A DNA stretch of 64,000 nucleotides, taken from the NCBI GenBank assembly GCA_030142905.1, contig JASJOG010000006.1, positions 1,087,501-1,151,500 of the forward strand, written 5' to 3'. Below are positions 57,801-64,000 of this stretch, in pieces (positions within the stretch are counted from its first letter, which is position 1; the number at the start of each line of letters is the position of its first letter). Origin of the DNA: Heliopora coerulea. Lineage: Eukaryota; Cnidaria; Anthozoa; Scleralcyonacea; Helioporidae. The position numbers were made by a program, and so were the translations under genes. The notes beneath the pieces were generated by a model, which was given only the letters and a program-made list of their open reading frames with translations, was not told the origin of the DNA and did not search any database.

Positions 57801-59686
57801 TCTTAATCACACGGGGGTATGTGTGCGACCGTTTCTGCCTCCAATTCCAGTTTTTCTTTCTTTCCGAGAATGCCAATTCGTTGTATACATTATGAACGTA
57901 AGAGAGAAGTCAGTAACAGATTCCAAGTTTCACATCAATACAATATTTGTTCAAATGAAAAGTGCACTGACGTTTCATGATACGTTTACTGCTTTTTCTT
58001 GGCGTTAGCAATAAATACTAATTTTCAATACAAAATTTCTACGCCTTTACCATACCCGTGTAACAAATTCAACTGTAGTCCAATATGTCAGCCATCTCGT
58101 TAGACTGTCAATCCTGATATACCAAAAGTTTCGATTTGCCGGTATAAATAAAAAAAGTCTAACTAAAAGCCGATCAGGGATTTAATTCCCATATCTTTGG
58201 TAAATCGGTATATCTACAATCCTATAGCAGTTTGGAGTATTTCAATCCAAATACAGTGTTTGATGAGGTGCAAAACTAGTATAGTTTGAAGGTATGACGT
58301 TTTAAATTTCACTAACAGAAAGTGTCCCCAAAATAGAGCTGCGGCTGTACATGTAATTAACATGCGCGGAGCCAAAAGGGGTCGTTCAAGGAAAAAAATT
58401 GGTGGGACCGGAAACTAATTTGTTTTTTGTAGAAGGAAGTATGCCTAAACAGGTCGAAACATAACTCAATGGCAGTGGGAATCAAGAATTTTAAAAAAAA
58501 CCCCACTAAATACAAACCTACTAAGGTAACCTATCAATAGAAGACCTTCCGAAATAAACTAACGTATTTGTAATGTCAGGATGTCAAACAACGTAATGAA
58601 GCCACGGTTCTAAAAACTATGTATCATACACAAATCTTAAGGCGGACAATTGTGCAACATTTGTTTCATAACCTATACTCCCTCCAGAATTAATGGCACG
58701 AAAATTTATTGCATTTAAAGAAATGATTAAGGGGGAGTTGGACCCTACAGGTTTCCTTGGCCAACTCGCCACGGCACGTATTCAACAAAAAAAAAACTTT
58801 CCCTACATGAAAATAATGCTGAAACTATACTTACTGTCTGTTTTCAATGAAATCATATCGATTGCATTTGATCGGAATTACTAGCACCAATTTGTTTCCA
58901 AGCTTACCTTAAAACATTCCAAAAGAGTAACTTCGCTTTCAATGAACAGGAGTATGACCGTAAGCAAAGCGGGAATGGCGCTCACCAGAATGATCCAATA
59001 AGACAGGAGACCTTCGGACATCTTGTCGACGTCCAGAAAAACGAAGCGATCTCTTTTTTGGGGAGATGTCAACTGCAATCTCTCCGGAATGTGAATTGTA
59101 TTCAAGTAAACGTCAACAAAATACATCATCAAGTTCATGACATTCACAGCCACAGCAATGCTGAAGAAATTTAGTAATCGACGGATCTACAAGTAAACAA
59201 TTGTTTCAGGCAAGTGAAAAATAGACAAATAAGAAATAAAAAATTGAGCAGCTTTTCGCTATTTAATCCTTCAATTCTTTTATATGAAGCAATAACAAGT
59301 AAAGGAGGTAAAAAAACAACGAAGAAGGCAAGTAAAAACGAGAGAGTGCTGAATATCATCAATTGTCATAAAAATTATATGTAATATTTATAAATTCATT
59401 AAAAATGCATGAGGAAAAGACAAAAGAAAATCATAAGCGTGTCGGATCTATATATGTGACAAAGATACATGTGCCTTTATATGTGAAGAAGTCCAATTTG
59501 TTCGGCTTACGAACGATAAATTTTCAAACTTTCTTCACGAATTCGCGTATAAGAGGTGAATTTTATAAGACATTTGAAAAATTCTCAGTTCGTGCTTTAT
59601 CGGGTCTAAAACACTCGGCTATCGCCTCGTGTTTTAAATCCCCATAAAGTACTCCTGCTCGGTTTTTAAATATTACACACACACAC

Positions 59687-59734
<48 letters not shown>

Positions 59735-61770
59735 ACATTATGGCACTTTCACTTGACTGCCTATTGTAAGTCAACAATTCTGATGAAGGAAACTCTCGAG
59801 TGCTTATATATAAATGATATATATAAATGATAGATTTTTTAATTGACAACAGAGTGCTCAATACCACAGAGGTGGAGCGATGTTGATATTGTTAATGATA
59901 AGGCTTCCTGCTGCTACTCTGAGTTTAACGCTCTTCAGCAATCTTCAGGCAACTAACGAAGTTTTCTTCTAGACAAAGGTTACATCGTTTTCCTCCAGCT
60001 GAGTATGGCGTCCCACGTTTCAAAACTGAATGAATATGTACAAGTACATGAATATGTATACCTTAACTTGTATTTATATTCGCGTGGCACTAGAATTCGC
60101 GCAGACCAAAGGTGCGTGATATTAAAACTGAGCGAAAAATAATCCGCGCGAAAAGGTGAAAATTTGAAAGAAAGCGAAATGAAAGTTTTAATAACCCAAC
60201 CAAAAGGTTGAGAACAATTGGAGACCAGTGTTCCTTTAAAAAAATACGCAAGAAAAGATGGACCCCTTTGAACTTTGAACAATACAAGTCAACAACGAAA
60301 TACTTAGGCAACTCACAACGTTTTGGAGGATCTAACCTCAGCCATGCCTTGCAAGAGATTCAAAAGGAAGAGGGACCCCTGGCCCTTTGAAATTTGGATA
60401 ATAGTAATAAATATCATTTCTGTTGGAGAGTAGTATCAAACTTGAAATTATTTCATATTCTGTTTCCAGCTCTTGCTATGTTATTTTACGAATACATTTA
60501 CTTGATTGTTTTAATTTGTCATACTTGCTCGTTTTCCTCCACTGACATGTTACCTGTTGCGCTTTGTATATTTTCAAAAAATAGCAAACTATGTGAGTTA
60601 ACCATGGCAACACTTGTATGCGAATTTTTTGAATGGACTTTACTGCGGATTAAAGTAATTGCTTTTGCTAGTTACGTTGATAAATTATTGTTGGAACGCG
60701 TCGCACTCAACCTGAATCCGCGGTATACTCTTGGGCCTCTTTGAAAGGTACACCAAATTAAAACTGAGCGAATATATGATGTTTAGGGTGCGCAAATTTC
60801 ACAAGCTCGTCCGCAGGATAACTAGATTATTTCTAATCAGGTGAATATATGTATAAGTATATCCACATACATATACATATACACATACATATACACATAC
60901 ACATACATATACACATACACATACATATACATATACATATATTCACCTGATTAGAAATAATCTAGTTATCCTATGGACGAACTTGTTGCTTATACAAGTT
61001 GTCCACTCTGAGGCACGATTTTAGTGGTCTGGGAAAAAGGACAGAGGTTATTTCAAGTCACGGACATGCATAAAAGAAAAACAACAAAATACCCAGAAAA
61101 ACAAAAAAAAAACCTTCCACACCAGAATCGAGTGCATGCTGGCCTTCGTGTCGTGGATAGTAAACTTACCCGAGGTGAAAAGAACCGAGTTTTCTCAAAC
61201 AATCGGAAACCCAAAGCGATGCCAAATGTTGCGAACATGACAATGGTGTAAAGGAGAGCCGTGTTGGGTTTCTCAGCAGAATTCTGTCCGGTACTGTTAA
61301 TAGTAACGTAGTCTTTACGAAGTGGGTGCTCCTCGTAGACCTACGTAAATAGAAGGGAAAAAAACAAAACTCACTAAGCAAGTGCACTGAATTGGAGGAA
61401 CCGATCACATGTGGCTTGTTACATCAATGTGGGCGAGATCAGATTGTGGCATCAATTCGGTCTTCGGCGAGATAGCTGACAAAACTAATTACATATGCTG
61501 ATCAGCTGATGAACAAAAGTCAACATTTGACATGATAAATACTAAGAATAAAAACTCAACTCTATCAAAACTCACGTGTACTATGTTTTTAATTCCCTCG
61601 TACATAAATAATAATGCTACCAAAACGTGCAGGATTTCCTCAGTAAATCTCGTGCAGTAGTGAATCCAGTGTGTTTTGTCGAATGCCAAAATAAGTAAAA
61701 GAAACAGAAAGATCCATATTCCTGTAATCCAACGATATTGCAAGAAATGCAAACCCATCATGTCCGAAGC
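45757..61770 (-). CDS. SLC4: SLC4-family bicarbonate transporter, copy B (3' half, 7 exons in window)
   Basis: Exons (minus): 61576-61770, 61170-61340, 58908-59186, 55128-55362, 54418-54587, 51665-51838, 45757-45801. They match copy A exons 8-14 in order, length (except 15 nt fewer in exon 9) and phase, and encode 422 residues to the stop. The exons before 61770, covering the cytoplasmic domain and first helices, must lie beyond 64000. By-eye amino-acid identity to copy A is about 97% in exon 11, 91% in exon 12 and 83% in exons 8, 10 and 13. The AE-type glutamate (LFIESEVT), the WIVKS lysine and the acidic tail are kept, so it is likely functional. It may be the other member of the coral SLC4beta/gamma pair; which one cannot be told here. 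Confidence 0.92.
46848..48230 (-). pseudogene. Crypton-type tyrosine recombinase relic
   Basis: The upstream frame (47353-48186, 277 codons) has a core-binding-like domain and FGLRAMNEHVNL, which I take as the region of the first catalytic Arg. The downstream frame (46848-47303) has RFTNHSGKVTCATT, then MSRTGHRNTAVRKYKRASD, the His...His-x-x...Tyr signature, and a basic tail. The join (47300-47360) contains a frameshift and two stop codons, so it is dead. Similar domains occur in DUF3504/ZMYM-QRICH1-like proteins derived from Cryptons. It lies in the last intron of copy B. Confidence 0.78.
48415..49142. mobile_element. Palindromic MITE carrying two mariner-like MITEs
   Basis: The outer arms GAGAATGATCAC.TGTGCTCTA begin at 48415 and end at 49142. 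Two CAGGGTGT...ACACCCTG elements (48449-48717 and 48780-49107) interrupt the arms. The centre 48718-48779 is itself a hairpin (GAATTGGATAGAAGG / CCTTCTATCTAATTC). Element 1 is flanked by TA on both sides and element 2 by TA and CA, as expected of Tc1/mariner insertion. Confidence 0.75.
49636..50163. mobile_element. 528-bp hAT MITE with perfect 8-bp target duplication
   Basis: Ends CAGGAGCGGCGCC and GGCGCCGCCACTG, flanked on both sides by CTGGCGGA (49628-49635 and 50164-50171). Inside is a 40-bp hairpin (GAAATGATAACTTC / GAAGTTATCATTTC). The ORF at 49449-49973 spans host intron and MITE and is not a gene. Confidence 0.85.
51665..51838 (-). CDS. SLC4 copy B exon equivalent to A exon 13
   Basis: VPLFKVYSFTVIQIICVVVL, WIVKSFKAVSPFFPLVVLLM, then IPLRALLGKAF. 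Ten of 58 residues differ from copy A, nearly all conservative. Donor CAG|GTATGC. Confidence 0.95.
53270..53600. repeat. Cluster of nested hairpins, copy B only
   Basis: TCTAGAAATCGGAGGAAGAA and its complement (53389-53418, 53464-53493) flank AAACTCGGCTTCACCTCG. A second hairpin has arms CAAGTACTAGGAATTCGT (53518-53535) and ACGAATTCTCAGTACTTG (53564-53581). It lies in a segment (about 52900-53850) that copy A intron 12 lacks. Confidence 0.65.
54042..54362. repeat. MITE in copy B intron 12, shared with copy A
   Basis: Ends GGCAGATTACATGAAAGAAC and ATTCTCCATGTAATCGGCCC, the same element, orientation and flanks as 10955-11286. Confidence 0.75.
54418..54587 (-). CDS. SLC4 copy B exon equivalent to A exon 12
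   Basis: LTGFLNSYLDHIPEAVFSGM, LYMGVVALFGVQLIERFF and HPDIPYLKS, donor AGT|GTAAGT. Changes cluster in its first four residues. Confidence 0.95.
55128..55362 (-). CDS. SLC4 copy B exon equivalent to A exon 11
   Basis: Only two amino-acid differences from copy A (Lys to Asn, Lys to Arg) and about 11 of 235 base changes. Donor GTAG|GTGAGC, phase 1. Confidence 0.95.
56624..57035. mobile_element. 412-bp near-perfect palindrome MITE with TA target
   Basis: Arms of about 180 bp start CACCTTTTGCTGTTCATTAC and end with the complement. TA stands on both sides. The copy A repeat unit (GATGTTATTACGG) shows the uninterrupted target for GATGTTA[element]TATTACAG, so the boundaries are exact. A third copy, cut short, lies at 61869-62002. 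Confidence 0.85.
58908..59186 (-). CDS. SLC4 copy B exon equivalent to A exon 10
   Basis: The first 35 residues are identical to copy A. The following extracellular loop (ERLQLTSPQKRDRFVF) carries most of the 16 differences. It ends IPALLTVILLFIESEVT, keeping the AE-type glutamate. Confidence 0.94.
59580..59670 (-). repeat. CACGAGGCGATA-family repeat, minus-strand copy
   Basis: The complement reads CCGAGCAGGAGTACTTTAT, TTTAAAACACGAGGCGATAG and CCGATAAAGCACGAACTGAG, like 32560-33170. Homology continues to about 59400. Confidence 0.65.
59672..59730. repeat. (AC)n(TA)n microsatellite
   Basis: ACACACACAC then a TA run of about 45 bases. Confidence 0.9.
59920..60035 (-). pseudogene. Short GIY-YIG retroelement fragment
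   Basis: The minus strand reads VLKRGTPYSAGGKRCNLCLE, then ENFVS before decay. This matches the same stretch of the fragment at 43238-43770, so another copy of that lineage was inserted in copy B intron 9. Confidence 0.6.
60801..60985. repeat. MITE with microsatellite core
   Basis: Arms ACAAGCTCGTCC and GGATAACTAGATTATTTC (60801-60855) and their complement (60931-60985) flank (ATACATATACAC)n at 60856-60930. Confidence 0.75.
61170..61340 (-). CDS. SLC4 copy B exon equivalent to A exon 9
   Basis: VYEEHPLRKDYVTINSTGQN, then KPNTALLYTIVMFATFGIA and FRLFEKTRFFSPR. Five codons shorter than copy A in the extracellular loop. It carries an NST sequon where copy A has NSS a few residues on. Confidence 0.94.
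61576..61770 (-). CDS. SLC4 copy B exon equivalent to A exon 8
   Basis: ASDMMGLHFLQYRW, then ITGIWIFLFLLLILAFDKTH and FTEEILHVLVALLFMYEGIK. Acceptor TTTAG|GC, donor CAC|GTGAGT. It differs from copy A at about 11 of 65 residues, concentrated at its two ends. Confidence 0.94.
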
Positions 61771-61868
61771 CTAAACAAAGAAAAGGTAAGAAAAGAAAGG
61801 TTCGATCTCATATTGGCATATTTTCAGACGTAGTTTTGAGCAAGCCTTTAAGATTTTCTTCTGAGGTA

Positions 61869-62002
61869 CACCTTTTGCTGTTCGTTACCAGAAAATATGC
61901 TATCATTAATGCCCCCCTTACACTCATTACCGCAAAACTACATTAATTTTATTGAATCGACATTCATTAGCGTAGATACGCAACCATTTGCATCAAAGGG
62001 CA
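61869..62002. mobile_element. Left arm of the CACCTTTTGC palindrome MITE, truncated
   Basis: Starts after TA and follows the left arm of 56624-57035 (CACCTTTTGCTGTTCGTTAC...) until AAAGGGCA at 62002, where it stops abruptly and the Penelope-like element begins. Confidence 0.7.
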
Positions 62003-62265
62003 CTCTGACATGTTTGAGGAAGTTGATCGTCCAGGTTAGTGTAGTCTTGAGAAAGACTGTTGGTTGAAGTGACTGACGTTTCGACAGCCTTAGCGGCGGT
62101 CATCTTCAGAGTCAAAAGGAGAGTAAAGGTCAGGTTCGCCTGTATTTGTATCTGGCTCGTCCGTGATAAGTGGGCGGTCGTATTAGTCATGGAGGTGTGA
62201 TATTTGGCGAGAAGCAATGGGTGTGGTTGTGTAGGCGTTAATTATCAGTTAGTCGAAGTGTAAGT

Positions 62266-63744
62266 CTATTGGCTGCTCGCACGTTTGACTTTGTGAATTA
62301 GTCGTTTGTAAGGTCCCGGTAATTGTTGTGATCGGTTTAATGGATTTTGTTCTAAGTTCGTATACCAGCTTTCTAGTGTGAGTCGCTGTTTGTAGTTGGT
62401 GCTGTACGTAATGCATTTTGCCGAATCCCAGTCAATGTTGTGTTTGGTTTGTCGGTGGTGTTCGGCAATGTGGTTGGTTTTGTCTCCGTTTTTTGTCGCT
62501 CGTTTGTGTTCTGTTAGTCGTATATTTAAGTTTCTGCTAGTCTCACCTATATAAGTGGCTTGGCAGTCGGAGCAATTAATTTTGTAAATTGCACCTTGTC
62601 TTTCGTGCGGTTGTTCTCTGTCCTTAACGTTAGTCAGTACATGTCGTAAAGTTGTGATGGGTTTGTGCGCTACTCGTATGTTGTATGGTCGTAAGATACG
62701 CGAGATAATCTCAGACGTACCTTTTATGTAGGGTATCGTTGCTGTAGTTGTTGTCGGACTGTTGTTTTTGTCGCGTTCATTGTCTTTGTAAGTGTTAAGT
62801 TTGATGAAGTCAGAGTTATAGTTGTTTTTGTGGAAAACGCATTGTAGGTAGTCATTTTCTTGGCGTAGAGCGTTGGGTGAGTTACAAATGAGTTGTGCGC
62901 GTCTCGTCAATGTTTTGATGGTGGTAGCTTTGTGTGAGGTTGGATTGTACGACGATTGGTCAAGTAGTCTGTCAGTATGCGTTGGTTTCCTGTAGACAGT
63001 GGTCTGTAGTTTGTTATTGTCACGACTTACCAAACAGTCAAGGAACGGAATAGCTCCGTCTTCTTCAATCTCTTTGGTAAATTGTATGTGACTGTTCTGT
63101 TCGTTAATGTGTTTGTGAAACTCGTCAATCTCGTCTTCGGGTAGTGCAGTATTCGTGTCGTCAACGTAACGAAACCAAAAAGGTAACGTGTGTTTGTAAG
63201 TTGCAAGAGCTCGTTCCTCTATGGATTGCATTACAATTTCAGCAACCACAACAGAAACGGGTGAGCCCATTGCCGTGCCATGTAACTGTTTGTAGTGTTT
63301 ACCGTTGTATTGAAAGTAAGTTGATGTGAGACAAAGTTCCAGTAGTTCCACGATGTCCCCTGTAGGTAAAGGAAGTGCGTCAGTAAATTCGTTGATGGCA
63401 GTTTTGGTGCATTCTAGCGCCAGTTGAAGCGGAATACTGGTAAACAGTGATTTCACGTCAAAAGACACTAGCTTGTGGTTGTGTGGTATTTGTACTGTTT
63501 TGAGATTGTTGATGAAGTTTTCAGTCGATCGTTGTCTATGTTGTGACTTGTTGGTTAGTGGTTGCAGTATGGTTGTTAAGTATTTGGAAAGTTCGTAAGT
63601 AGGCGACCCACAGAACGAAACTATAGGTCGCATGGGTATTTGTGGCTTGTGAAGTTTCGGTAGTCCGTACAGCTTTGGTGATCGCGGTACCGAACACCTG
63701 AGTCGATAGTAGGTTTGTTGAGTGATCGTGTTAGTTTTTCTCAT
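62266..63744 (-). CDS. Penelope-like reverse transcriptase with C-terminal GIY-YIG endonuclease
   Basis: 492 uninterrupted codons. The reverse transcriptase has LPKLHKPQIPMRPIVSF, SFDVKSLFTSIP, HGTAMGSPVSVVVAEIV, catalytic FRYVDDT, IPFLDCLVSRDN and VYRKPTHTDRLL in order (residues about 27-260). A GIY-YIG domain follows from about residue 385 (GAIYKINCSDCQATYIGETS, then RLTEHKRA). Penelope elements use the endonuclease to nick target DNA and prime reverse transcription. The frame is separated from its N-terminal continuation (63741-63962) by a one-base shift at an A6/T4 run near 63745-63755. The domains look intact, so it is probably a young copy. Confidence 0.9.
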   Translation of the reverse strand: MRKTNTITQQTYYRLRCSVPRSPKLYGLPKLHKPQIPMRPIVSFCGSPTYELSKYLTTILQPLTNKSQHRQRSTENFINNLKTVQIPHNHKLVSFDVKSLFTSIPLQLALECTKTAINEFTDALPLPTGDIVELLELCLTSTYFQYNGKHYKQLHGTAMGSPVSVVVAEIVMQSIEERALATYKHTLPFWFRYVDDTNTALPEDEIDEFHKHINEQNSHIQFTKEIEEDGAIPFLDCLVSRDNNKLQTTVYRKPTHTDRLLDQSSYNPTSHKATTIKTLTRRAQLICNSPNALRQENDYLQCVFHKNNYNSDFIKLNTYKDNERDKNNSPTTTTATIPYIKGTSEIISRILRPYNIRVAHKPITTLRHVLTNVKDREQPHERQGAIYKINCSDCQATYIGETSRNLNIRLTEHKRATKNGDKTNHIAEHHRQTKHNIDWDSAKCITYSTNYKQRLTLESWYTNLEQNPLNRSQQLPGPYKRLIHKVKRASSQ

Positions 63745-64000
63745 TGAGAAAATTTTTTGTTGTTAAGTTTTCGTTGAAGTGATGGTGCAGGGTCTCGTTT
63801 AAGTAGTTCGTAGGTTTGTTTGTCGTTAACTAGTTCGTCCATTTTGTCGTAGTAATCGGTCTTGTCCATAACAACAGTAACGCGTCCTTTGTCTGCTGGT
63901 AGTATGACAATGTTTTCGTCATGTTTTAGTCGTTTGAGTGCTTGTTTTTCGACTGTCGTCAAGTTAGTATCACGTATAGAGGCCGATTGTACGGTGGAGG
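63741..64000 (-). CDS. N-terminal part of the same Penelope-like protein (partial)
   Basis: Reads ...RDTNLTTVEKQALKRLKHDE, then NIVILPADKGRVTVVMDKTD and YYDKMDELV. ILPADKG...VVMDK is the usual start of the reverse transcriptase region in this family. It is open to the window edge and ends at a TGA created by the frameshift near 63745. Confidence 0.8.
   Translation of the reverse strand, partial: STVQSASIRDTNLTTVEKQALKRLKHDENIVILPADKGRVTVVMDKTDYYDKMDELVNDKQTYELLKRDPAPSLQRKLNNKKFSQ

Larger units (their letters stand above)
62003..64000 (-). mobile_element. Penelope-like retroelement, nearly intact 3' part
   Basis: Covers the reverse transcriptase, GIY-YIG domain and 3' tail of a Penelope-like element. 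The 5' part runs off the window. The inner limit at 62003 is set by the interrupted palindrome MITE. The 3' tail holds CTGAAGATGACC...GTCGAAACGTCAGTC, which resembles but does not match a hammerhead core. Confidence 0.85.

Noticed and set aside
60394..60744. 116-codon hydrophobic plus-strand ORF
   Set aside because: Antisense in a copy B intron, AT-rich, no membrane-protein family recognised; hydrophobicity follows from T-rich codons.
1..64000. CRISPR arrays, operons or other prokaryotic features
   Set aside because: No spaced direct repeats of that kind; introns, SINE, MITEs and Penelope elements show a eukaryotic chromosome.

Overview
The window looks like nuclear DNA of a cnidarian, most likely an anthozoan and plausibly a stony coral. 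Its genes are split by GT-AG introns. The intergenic and intronic DNA is packed with short palindromic DNA transposons, Penelope-like elements, a Crypton and a protein-primed polymerase element. Its only host genes are two tandem bicarbonate-transporter (SLC4) genes. The species assignment is inference. The SLC4 identity is read directly from the exons.

Layout. 1-3790 (+) is a broken type B DNA polymerase of the Polinton/Maverick or adintovirus kind, cut by the window edge. 3800-6300 is intergenic and holds a telomere-like foldback. 6803-37467 (-) is a complete SLC4 gene, copy A: 14 coding exons whose splice phases all agree, giving 1101 codons plus a stop. 37468-44300 is intergenic with Penelope-like fragments. 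45757-61770 (-) is the 3' half of a second SLC4 gene, copy B: 7 exons, 422 codons, in the same order, phase and orientation, with its upstream exons beyond the window. A Penelope-like element at about 62003-64000 (-) lies in the intron where copy B leaves the window.

Copies A and B are a head-to-tail tandem duplication. Homology continues through introns and the 3' flank (about 6240-6850 against 44330-45800). The protein has the AE-type glutamate in the transport core, the WVVKS lysine motif and an acidic tail on a 45-nt last exon. It therefore resembles Cl-/HCO3- exchangers more than Na+-coupled cotransporters. A tandem SLC4 pair in an anthozoan recalls the coral SLC4beta/SLC4gamma pair linked to calcification. 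I cannot tell which copy would be which.

Because introns align between paralogs, several transposons can be dated relative to the duplication. One MITE (10955-11286 and 54042-54362) is shared. A 2.4-kb foldback (17109-19464), a 412-bp palindrome (56624-57035) and a hAT MITE (49636-50163) are private. Two hammerhead ribozyme motifs lie in intron 1 of copy A, in a region rich in Penelope-like debris.
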